NCBI GenBank assembly: GCA_947464585.1
Contig: CANHYS010000021.1
Location: 1-12,119 of the forward strand
Direction of reading: 5' to 3'
DNA from: Planctomycetaceae bacterium
GTDB lineage: Bacteria > Planctomycetota > Planctomycetia > Pirellulales > UBA1268
Length of the DNA: 12,119 nt
Part shown: one piece after another, positions 1 to 7,450 of the stretch
Layout of the letters: each line of letters opens with the position of its first letter
Position numbering within the stretch: the stretch's first letter is position 1
Notes under the pieces: generated by a model
What the model was told of the DNA's origin: nothing
The model's database searches: none
The model's input: only the letters and a program-made list of their open reading frames with translations
Translations under genes and position numbers: made by a program

Positions 1-150
1 GCCTGTGCGGTCGTGATCGTGGGCTGGCGGCCGCTGTGGCAATGGGCTGGCGGCCCGTTCACGCAGCCGCTCGAACTGGCCATGGTGATTGGTCTCGTCG
101 TCGTGCTGACGGCCATCACGCTCTTCGTGTGGCAGCGGCTGCGCCGGTGA
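1..150 (+). CDS. C-terminal end of an unrecognised membrane protein (partial)
   Basis: Frame 1 is open from the window edge to a TGA at 148-150 and encodes 49 residues. They include a strongly hydrophobic run of about 20 residues (from LELAMVIG to TLFVW) that ends in QRLRR. A hydrophobic helix followed at once by arginines fits a last transmembrane segment with a cytoplasmic tail under the positive-inside rule. An upstream part has two tryptophan-rich turns (GWRPLWQW). The start and most of the protein lie outside the window, so I cannot assign a family. No T-tracted terminator follows directly; only a short GC hairpin (CGGGC-gtg-GCCCG, 160-172) does. Confidence is for a real coding end, not for a function. 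Confidence 0.6.
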   Translation, partial: ACAVVIVGWRPLWQWAGGPFTQPLELAMVIGLVVVLTAITLFVWQRLRR

Positions 151-199
151 CGGCACCGCCGGGCGTGGCCCGCCGGGACGGCAGAAGTCTCGTCGCAGT

Positions 200-255
200 G
201 GCTTTTTCGCCATCACGCATTTCGGCAGCGCCCTCCCGAACAGGGCGAAAAATCC
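200..255. repeat. Long-range inverted repeat in the intergenic region
   Basis: GGCTTTTTCGCC at 200-211 is the reverse complement of GGCGAAAAATCC at 244-255 with one mismatch, separated by 32 bases. It lies between the upstream membrane gene and the 90-bp duplication. It could act as a weak terminator or mark the edge of the repeat cluster. Nothing else is recognisable in 151-258. Confidence 0.35.
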
Positions 256-258
256 AAA

Positions 259-348
259 AGCTCCTCGAGCTTCCGCCGATCCCGGCTACCGTTTGGCTGC
301 ATGGCAGGATGCCATGCGCAGCACCAGCAAACTGCGTTTGCCAAGAAA
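259..348 (+). repeat. 90-bp direct repeat, copy 1 (hairpins H0, H1, H2)
   Basis: This block is identical over all 90 bases to 381-470, an offset of 122; the match breaks at both outer bases. It contains three perfect hairpins: AGCTC-ctc-GAGCT (259-271), GCATGGC-aggat-GCCATGC (299-317) and GCAAAC-tgc-GTTTGC (327-341). The linker ACCAGC runs into the last stem, and CAAGAA follows it. I see no believable coding potential; open frames across it are shadows. Perfect identity suggests a recent duplication or ongoing conversion. Confidence 0.85.
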
Positions 349-353
349 AAACG

Positions 354-375
354 ACACGATGTCGTGTTTTTCGTG
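354..375 (+). terminator. Terminator-like hairpin H4, first of three copies
   Basis: ACACG-atgt-CGTGT (354-367) forms a 5-bp stem whose final T starts a run of five T (367-371), then CGTG. The 21 bases at 355-375 recur exactly at 505-525 and 1675-1695. The stem is short for an intrinsic terminator, so the terminator reading is inference; the threefold repetition is directly visible. This copy sits between the two 90-bp repeats and could end transcription from the upstream membrane gene. Confidence 0.4.
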
Positions 376-380
376 AACAC

Positions 381-531
381 AGCTCCTCGAGCTTCCGCCG
401 ATCCCGGCTACCGTTTGGCTGCATGGCAGGATGCCATGCGCAGCACCAGCAAACTGCGTTTGCCAAGAAACGGGCTGAGGACGGGCATCCGCCCGTCAGG
501 GCAGCACGATGTCGTGTTTTTCGTGGGGCAT
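381..531 (+). repeat. Composite hairpin element, copy A (upstream of the OmpA-like gene)
   Basis: The second 90-bp repeat (381-470) runs on into a part that copy 1 lacks. Hairpins in order: AGCTC-ctc-GAGCT (381-393); GCATGGC-aggat-GCCATGC (421-439); linker ACCAGC; GCAAAC-tgc-GTTTGC (449-463); linker CAAGAA; GACGGGC-atcc-GCCCGTC (480-497); then terminator-like H4 (505-521, ending in five T). The last 58 bases (474-531) align without gaps to 1644-1701, 49 of 58 identical, and all nine differences are transitions. Two pairs of these differences compensate each other in the GAC...GTC stem. It ends eight bases before the -35 box of the next gene. I do not recognise a named repeat family; no transposase lies nearby. 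Confidence 0.75.
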
Positions 532-538
532 CCCGGCC

Positions 539-567
539 TTGCCCGGCCTGCCGGCCTTTCCTACGAT
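539..567 (+). promoter_or_regulatory. Sigma-70-type promoter of the OmpA-like lipoprotein gene
   Basis: TTGCCC (539-544), a 17-base spacer and TACGAT (562-567) predict a start near 574 and a leader of about 25 bases to the ATG at 599. The spacer contains GGCCTGCCGGCC and is nearly the same as that of the promoter at 3396-3424. The promoter rules out the upstream in-frame ATG at 509 as the start. Confidence 0.55.
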
Positions 568-585
568 CCCGCCCCCCTTCGGGCG

Positions 586-591
586 CAGGAG
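586..591 (+). promoter_or_regulatory. Shine-Dalgarno site that decides the start at 599
   Basis: CAGGAG lies seven bases before the ATG at 599. Together with the lipoprotein signal starting at that codon, it fixes the start there and not at 509. Confidence 0.65.
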
Positions 592-598
592 CCGAGGC

Positions 599-1555
599 AT
601 GTTGATCCCTTTTTGCGCCACCACTGAGTCCTTCGCCGCTCGCTGCGTGCTGTTGTCGGCGCTTGCGATGGTGGTCGGCTGCTCGAACCACCTGTTTCAA
701 AAGCCCACGGCTGCGGTGCCGGTGAGCCTCGTGCCGCCGCCGGGTGTGGCGGCACCGGCGGCCACGTTGCCGCAGCTCTCGTCCTCTGCGGCAACACCGT
801 TGCCCTCCTATGCGGATGTCGATGGCCGCCAACTGCAGACGACCCTGTCCCGCAGTCAGGATGAGAATCAGTTGTTGAAAGACGAGATCACCGTGCTGCG
901 AGAGCAGTTGGCGAGCACCTCCAACCAGTTGGCCGCTTCGCGATTTCCGTCGGCCGGGGGTGGAGCGACACCATGGGGTCCGCCAGGTGCTCCTGGGCCA
1001 GCGGGTATCGGCCCGCCAGCAGGACAAGCTCTGCAGCCCAGCGGACCTTCGGCCGCGTTCGTGGCGGCGAGTCCTGCCGTGAACGGCCCTGCGGCGATGC
1101 ACGCGGCGATGGGACAGTTGGCAGTGCCCGGCGTCGAGACACGGTTTGACGGCAACGTCGTGCGGCTCGAAGTGCCTGCCGACCGGCTCTTCGATGGTGA
1201 GAGTGCCACCTTGCTCCCCGGAGGCACGGCGATCCTCACTCAGGTGGCAGGAGAGATCGATCGAGTCTTTCCGAGACACTTCGTGGGCATCGAGGGGCAC
1301 GTCGATACCGAGCCGCTCTCGCAGACCTCGTGGGGGTCGCCGCACCAGCTCACCTCGGCTCGTGCCGCGACGGTGTTTGACTTCTTCACGACCCGCACGC
1401 CGCTGCGGCAGGCGCAGCTGTTCCTCGTCGCGCACGGCGCGAACCATCCGGTCGTGTCCAACGCCACGGCCGCGGGCCGTATCCGCAACCGTCGTATGGA
1501 GTTCGTCATCTACCCCGAGCGCATCGGCGGCGAAGACGAGGGCGGCGACCAATAG
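599..1555 (+). CDS. Outer-membrane lipoprotein with OmpA/MotB-like peptidoglycan-binding domain
   Basis: The product has 318 residues. Residues 1-28 look like a lipoprotein signal: a basic/polar start, a hydrophobic stretch VLLSALAMVV, and the lipobox VVGC with Cys28 as the likely lipidated residue. A low-complexity Pro/Ala segment follows, then a likely coiled coil (about 76-115, LLKDEITVLREQL) and a Gly/Pro-rich linker (about 117-165). Residues 185-306 form an OmpA_C-type domain, with IEGHVD (231-236), LTSARA and GRIRNRRMEF (293-302) matching the family's peptidoglycan-binding core. By family knowledge it would tether the outer membrane to peptidoglycan; the exact partner is unknown. It is a single-gene unit with its own promoter, flanked on both sides by copies of the hairpin element. 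It is longer than classical Pal because of the coiled coil and linker, so I give no gene symbol. Confidence 0.85.
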   Translation: MLIPFCATTESFAARCVLLSALAMVVGCSNHLFQKPTAAVPVSLVPPPGVAAPAATLPQLSSSAATPLPSYADVDGRQLQTTLSRSQDENQLLKDEITVLREQLASTSNQLAASRFPSAGGGATPWGPPGAPGPAGIGPPAGQALQPSGPSAAFVAASPAVNGPAAMHAAMGQLAVPGVETRFDGNVVRLEVPADRLFDGESATLLPGGTAILTQVAGEIDRVFPRHFVGIEGHVDTEPLSQTSWGSPHQLTSARAATVFDFFTTRTPLRQAQLFLVAHGANHPVVSNATAAGRIRNRRMEFVIYPERIGGEDEGGDQ

Positions 1556-1593
1556 AGGGTCTCGGTGCTGTTGAGCAATCCCACTCTACGCCA

Positions 1594-1701
1594 GGCCCGG
1601 AGGGCCGGGTAAGAACCAGCGGGCGGAGGCCCGCCAAGAACTTGCTGAGGACAGACATCCGTCTGTCGGGGCGACACGATGTCGTGTTTTTCGTGAAGCA
1701 T
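1594..1701 (+). repeat. Composite hairpin element, copy B (downstream of the OmpA-like gene)
   Basis: It has the same architecture and orientation as 381-531 but diverged stems. Hairpins in order: GGCCC-gga-GGGCC (1594-1606, with alternative CCCGG-aggg-CCGGG, 1596-1609); linker ACCAGC (1615-1620); GCGGGC-ggag-GCCCGC (1619-1634); linker CAAGAA; GACAGAC-atcc-GTCTGTC (1650-1667); H4 with five T (1674-1691). Compared with copy A, the middle three bases of the second stem change from AAA/TTT to GGG/CCC, and those of the third from GGG/CCC to AGA/TCT, always with pairing kept. It probably also serves as the 3' end region of the lipoprotein gene. The rest of the gap up to the hisH promoter (1702-1882) shows no supported gene. 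Confidence 0.75.
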
Positions 1702-1882
1702 CGTCGCCGGCTGCGGCATGCTCGTCGCCGGCGGATTCTGCTACGGGATGCTCTTGGACGAATCGCGTATCGTTCGTGAGTCGCAGAATTCACCGGCTCC
1801 TGCGCGTGCCTCCGACCGGCTCCTCAGCATCGGGGATTTCGCGTGCCCCAGCCGTCCCGGTGTCGCGTCTCTCGGCAGCCAC

Positions 1883-1911
1883 TTTCAGCCTGACGCTCGC
1901 GGCCCTAAAAT
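1883..1911 (+). promoter_or_regulatory. Promoter of hisH-hisA, predicted to give a leaderless transcript
   Basis: TTTCAG (1883-1888), exactly 17 bases, then TAAAAT (1906-1911), a good -10 box. The ATG at 1918 lies seven bases beyond the -10, where transcription should begin. No Shine-Dalgarno sequence is present (CCTTCC precedes the ATG). Together these suggest an mRNA that starts at the start codon. Confidence 0.5.
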
Positions 1912-1917
1912 CCTTCC

Positions 1918-2526
1918 ATGGTTACGATCATCGACTACGGCAGCGGCAACCTCCGCAGCGTGCAAAAGGCGCTGGAGCGGGTGGGCGTCGAGGCCCGCAT
2001 CACCGACGACCCAAACGTCGTGGCCGAATCGAGTCATCTCGTGCTGCCCGGAGTGGGTGCCTTCGGAGATGCGATTCGAGCGATCCGCGGTCGCGGGCTC
2101 GTGGAGCCGATTCTTGCACACATCCGGGCCGACAGGCCATTTCTCGGCATTTGCATGGGACTGCAGCTTCTCTTCGAGAGCGGCACTGAGGGCGGGCATC
2201 ACGAGGGGCTCGGAGTCCTGGCCGGTGAGGTCACCCGGTTCGAGTTGCCCCGTGGCATGAAGATCCCGCACATGGGCTGGAATCAGGTCTCCTGGAGAAC
2301 TGCCGGCACGTCACAGCCGGCGGGGAATGACGGCGACCACTTCTATTTCGTTCATTCGTATGTGGCGCGGCCCCGCGACGAAACGGTGATCGCCGCCACG
2401 AGCGACTACGGTGGTCCGTTCTGTGCAGCCGTTGCCCGTGGCCGGCTGTTCGCCACGCAGTTTCATCCCGAGAAGAGCCAATCGGCAGGCATGGAACTGC
2501 TTCGTACCTGTATGAGGAGACCCTGA
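1918..2526 (+). CDS. hisH: Imidazole glycerol phosphate synthase, glutamine amidotransferase subunit HisH
   Basis: The product has 202 residues, the normal length for HisH. It is a class I (triad) glutaminase that supplies ammonia to HisF for closing the imidazole ring in histidine synthesis. Visible: start IIDYGSGNLRSV, oxyanion-strand region LPGVGAFGDA (43-52), nucleophile motif GICMGLQLL with Cys79, the family-typical PHMGWNQV (117-124), HFYFVHSY, and QFHPEKS with His183 and Glu185 completing the triad. It starts directly behind a -10 box without a ribosome-binding site, and hisA begins two bases after its stop. The partner hisF is not in the window, so the synthase complex must be completed by a gene elsewhere. 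Confidence 0.96.
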   Translation: MVTIIDYGSGNLRSVQKALERVGVEARITDDPNVVAESSHLVLPGVGAFGDAIRAIRGRGLVEPILAHIRADRPFLGICMGLQLLFESGTEGGHHEGLGVLAGEVTRFELPRGMKIPHMGWNQVSWRTAGTSQPAGNDGDHFYFVHSYVARPRDETVIAATSDYGGPFCAAVARGRLFATQFHPEKSQSAGMELLRTCMRRP

Positions 2527-2528
2527 CC

Positions 2529-3278
2529 ATGGAACTCTGGCCCGCCATTGACCTTCGCGGCGGCAGGTGTGTGCGGCTCCTGCAGGGCGACTATGACCGC
2601 GAGACCGTGTTTGGTGACGACCCCGTGGAGATGGCCAGCCGGTTCACCGCCGGTGGCGCCCGTCGCCTGCACATCGTCGATCTCGATGGCGCCAAGGCAG
2701 GAACGCCCGTGCAGGCCGAGCTTGTGGGCCGGATGGTGGCTGCGGCGGGAGTCCCCTGTCAGTTGGGCGGCGGCATCCGTTCGGTCGAGACGGCCCGTGC
2801 GTACGTGGCTGCCGGTGTGGATCGCCTCGTCGTGGGCAGTGTGGCGATCGAGAACCCCGCGCTCCTCGCAGAACTGGCTCACGCATTTCCCGGTCGGATC
2901 GTGCTGGGGATCGACGCACGGGACGGGAAGGTCGCTGTGCGAGGATGGCTCGAGACCAGTCCGCTGGGTGCCATCGACGTGGCGAAGCGGCATGAGCAGC
3001 TGCCACTGGCGGGAATTGTCTACACCGACATCGCCAAGGACGGCATGATGTCCGGACCGAACATTCCCGCCCTGGCGGAGATGGTCCGCGCGGTCCGCCT
3101 GCCGGTCATCGCGTCGGGAGGCGTCTCGAATGCGGGTGATATCCGGGAGGCGGCAACGGCCGGAGCCGCCGGCTGCATCGTGGGGAGGGCGTTGTACGAA
3201 GGCAGCCTGACACTGGCCGCAGCGGCCGATGCTGCCGGCGAGCGGGCCGCTTCCGGCGACGGCTCAAAGCCTTCCTAG
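2529..3278 (+). CDS. hisA: ProFAR isomerase HisA
   Basis: This 249-residue TIM-barrel enzyme converts ProFAR to PRFAR, the substrate of HisH-HisF, in the fourth step of histidine synthesis. Evidence: PAIDLRGGRCVRL with catalytic Asp8; phosphate-binding LGGGIR (79-84); GIDARDGKVAVRGW with the second catalytic Asp129; YTDIAKDGMMSGPN (165-178); and second-half phosphate site ASGGVS (195-200). The two similar half-barrels are typical of HisA/HisF; the conserved WPAIDL start and this motif set fit HisA rather than HisF. AGGAGA near the end of hisH serves as ribosome-binding site, so translation is probably coupled. The last 17 residues are Ala/Ser/Gly-rich and look dispensable. A strong terminator follows 13 bases after the stop. 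Confidence 0.95.
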   Translation: MELWPAIDLRGGRCVRLLQGDYDRETVFGDDPVEMASRFTAGGARRLHIVDLDGAKAGTPVQAELVGRMVAAAGVPCQLGGGIRSVETARAYVAAGVDRLVVGSVAIENPALLAELAHAFPGRIVLGIDARDGKVAVRGWLETSPLGAIDVAKRHEQLPLAGIVYTDIAKDGMMSGPNIPALAEMVRAVRLPVIASGGVSNAGDIREAATAGAAGCIVGRALYEGSLTLAAAADAAGERAASGDGSKPS

Positions 3279-3291
3279 TCTGCCGGGCTTC

Positions 3292-3318
3292 CCGGGCCTC
3301 ACGCTGGCCCGGTTTTTT
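3292..3318 (+). terminator. Intrinsic terminator after hisA
   Basis: A perfect 7-bp stem CCGGGCC/GGCCCGG (3292-3298 and 3306-3312) with loop TCACGCT is followed directly by six T (3313-3318). It ends the hisH-hisA transcript and separates it from cysE. Confidence 0.85.
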
Positions 3319-3330
3319 GCGGGAAAAGTG

Positions 3331-3352
3331 GGAAGAACCTTCAATTTCTTCC
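3331..3352 (+). promoter_or_regulatory. Inverted repeat upstream of the cysE promoter, possible operator
   Basis: GGAAGAA (3331-3337) and TTCTTCC (3346-3352) are perfect reverse complements around eight bases, 43 bases before the cysE -35 box. The spacing could suit a dimeric regulator or a weak hairpin. The function is guesswork; only the symmetry is seen. Confidence 0.25.
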
Positions 3353-3395
3353 GGGGTTCGCGTCGACCGCTTTGATGTTCGGCTTTCGGTCCAGT

Positions 3396-3424
3396 TTGCC
3401 GGGCCCGCCGGCCCTCCCTACCAT
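3396..3424 (+). promoter_or_regulatory. Promoter of cysE, predicted to give a leaderless transcript
   Basis: TTGCCG (3396-3401), a 17-base spacer, and TACCAT (3419-3424). The ATG at 3433 lies nine bases beyond the -10, so the transcript should start at, or within two bases of, the start codon. CGACTTTC before the ATG holds no Shine-Dalgarno site. The spacer GGCCCGCCGGCC core matches that of the promoter at 539-567. Confidence 0.5.
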
Positions 3425-3432
3425 CGACTTTC

Positions 3433-4434
3433 ATGGCCACCGACATACGCATCAAGGAACAGCTGCCGGAACTCACCCGGCGTATCGTCGAGACGTATCA
3501 CGACGTCCCCACGATCCACTATCTGGGTCACTGCCCGCTGCCGAACTATGAGGCGATCGTATCGGCCTGCGAGGACCTCAAGGAGATCCTCTACCCCGGC
3601 TACCGCCGCCGGGAGAACCTGCACATGGGCAACGTCACCTACCACGTGGGCGACCTCGTGGACGGGCTGCACGACAAGCTCACCACGCAGATTGGCCGAG
3701 CGCTGCGGCACAGCCTCTCGGCGCAGCGTGCGGCCACCGAACAAGGTGTCGATCCGCCCACGGTGTCCGATGCCGTGCAGCATTGCACCGAGGAGGGGGA
3801 TTTCGAGGCACTCGGCCAGGCCAAGGCGGTCGAGTTTTTGGAATGCATCCCCGGCCTCCGGAGGATCCTCGCCACCGACGTGCAGGCAGCCTACGACGGC
3901 GATCCCGCCGTGCGCACACTCGATGAGGTGATCTTCTGCTATCCGGGCCTTGAGGCTGTGACGATCCATCGTCTGGCCCACCTCTTGCACCGTCTGGAGG
4001 TCCCGCTCATTCCTCGCATGATGGCTGAGTGGGCCCACGCGCGGACTGGCATCGACATCCACCCCGGGGCGACGATCGGCGATCATTTCTTCATCGACCA
4101 CGGCACGGGCGTCGTGATTGGCGAGACCTGTGAGATTGGCAGTCGTGTGAAACTCTACCAGGGCGTGACGCTCGGCGCGGTCTCGTTCCAGACCGATGCC
4201 GATGGGCATCTCGTGCGGGGCACGAAACGCCATCCGACGATCGAGGATCGCGTGGTCATTTACGCCAACGCCACGGTGCTCGGCGGGGCGACGCGGATCG
4301 GTCACGACTCGGTGATCGGCAGCAATGTCTGGCTGACTCGGTCTGTCGATCCCCACACGACGGTCGTGCTCGAACGTCCCAAGCTCCGGATGCGCGGCGA
4401 AGCTCCGCAGCCCGAATCGGACTATCAGATTTGA
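3433..4434 (+). CDS. cysE: Serine O-acetyltransferase, long form
   Basis: The product has 333 residues. It transfers acetyl from acetyl-CoA to L-serine, giving O-acetylserine for cysteine synthesis in the cytoplasm. The N-terminal 165 residues are helical and longer than in E. coli CysE (273 aa in all). [24 protein letters not shown] (162-185) corresponds to the conserved helical SAT region. The C-terminal left-handed beta-helix shows hexapeptide repeats: [20 protein letters not shown] (206-225) with the catalytic-type Asp/His pair (222-223), [44 protein letters not shown] with substrate-binding-type His267, and [11 protein letters not shown]. The C-terminus lacks the usual terminal Ile-rich tail of E. 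coli except for a final Ile, so complex formation with CysK cannot be judged. Its stop directly abuts the stop of the convergent atpC. Confidence 0.92.
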   Translation: MATDIRIKEQLPELTRRIVETYHDVPTIHYLGHCPLPNYEAIVSACEDLKEILYPGYRRRENLHMGNVTYHVGDLVDGLHDKLTTQIGRALRHSLSAQRAATEQGVDPPTVSDAVQHCTEEGDFEALGQAKAVEFLECIPGLRRILATDVQAAYDGDPAVRTLDEVIFCYPGLEAVTIHRLAHLLHRLEVPLIPRMMAEWAHARTGIDIHPGATIGDHFFIDHGTGVVIGETCEIGSRVKLYQGVTLGAVSFQTDADGHLVRGTKRHPTIEDRVVIYANATVLGGATRIGHDSVIGSNVWLTRSVDPHTTVVLERPKLRMRGEAPQPESDYQI

Positions 4435-4890
4435 CTATCGGCTGCGTTCGGCGATTCGCACGACCTCGCGAGCCGTGGCTTCAGCCTGCATCTTGATGGC
4501 GATCGCCTCGTCGCCAGTGGCGACCGATCCCTGGATCTTTTCAAGTTGCTCGCGGGCCTGGGTGAGATCGATTTTCTCGGCGGGCACGGCCCGCTGGGTG
4601 ATCACCGTGACGGCATCGTGGCCGACCTCGACGAATCCACCTTCGACAAACACACGCCGTACGGCATCGGCCGCCCCGCCCTGCTCGCCGGTAATCCGCA
4701 CCTCGCCAGCCCCGAGGCGGCCAATGAACGGCGCATGACCACGGGCGATGCCTCGTTCGCCGTCAAACAGCGGCAGCGTGACGGAGCGTGCCCGCGTGTC
4801 GAGGCTCGTCATTTCGGGCGTCACGATGACACAGCGAACGCCGATAGCATCGTCATCTCGCCCTGTCTTCGATCCAGTTATCTCGGCCAT
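4435..4890 (-). CDS. atpC: F1 ATP synthase subunit epsilon
   Basis: The product has 151 residues. This central-stalk subunit binds gamma and can inhibit ATP hydrolysis. The beta-sandwich spans about 18-103, with VIVTPEM, the hallmark GHAPFIGRLGAGEVRI (51-66) and FVEGGFVEV. A helical hairpin (about 105-151, IDLTQAREQLEKI) forms the C-terminal domain. A polar N-terminal extension of about 17 residues precedes the core. The start at 4890 is supported by AGGGA upstream. It is the last gene of the operon, 66 bases after atpD; that gap carries a short direct repeat (GGGCTCAG twice). No terminator fits between it and cysE, whose stop abuts its own. Confidence 0.93.
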   Translation of the reverse strand: MAEITGSKTGRDDDAIGVRCVIVTPEMTSLDTRARSVTLPLFDGERGIARGHAPFIGRLGAGEVRITGEQGGAADAVRRVFVEGGFVEVGHDAVTVITQRAVPAEKIDLTQAREQLEKIQGSVATGDEAIAIKMQAEATAREVVRIAERSR

Positions 4891-4956
4891 CGTTCGTGTT
4901 CCCTAGGGGTCGCCTGTCCGCGGGCAGCAGTCTCAGCTCTGGGCTCAGTTTTGGGC

Positions 4957-7423
<2,467 letters not shown>

Positions 7424-7450
7424 CTGTTACACCTTCAATCGGGTTCGCAA

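Noticed and set aside
259..531. CRISPR array
   Set aside because: Only two long repeats, and the 32-base interval is itself a repeated hairpin; there are no regular short repeats with unique spacers and no cas genes.
509..598. Upstream in-frame start for the OmpA-like gene, adding 30 residues
   Set aside because: This start lies in the repeat element and before the promoter. The ATG at 599 has a Shine-Dalgarno site and begins a proper lipoprotein signal.
36..605. Open frames of 189 and 108 codons across the repeat region
   Set aside because: They run through the 90-bp duplication in different phases, giving low-complexity Arg/Ala/Pro protein, and have no ribosome-binding site.
116..1552. 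478-codon minus-strand frame opposite the OmpA-like gene
   Set aside because: It is the GC-rich shadow of that gene plus the repeats; composition is Arg/Gly-rich without domains.
259..1701. Insertion sequence or transposon ends
   Set aside because: No transposase gene, no terminal inverted repeats bounding the unit, and no target-site duplication that I could identify.
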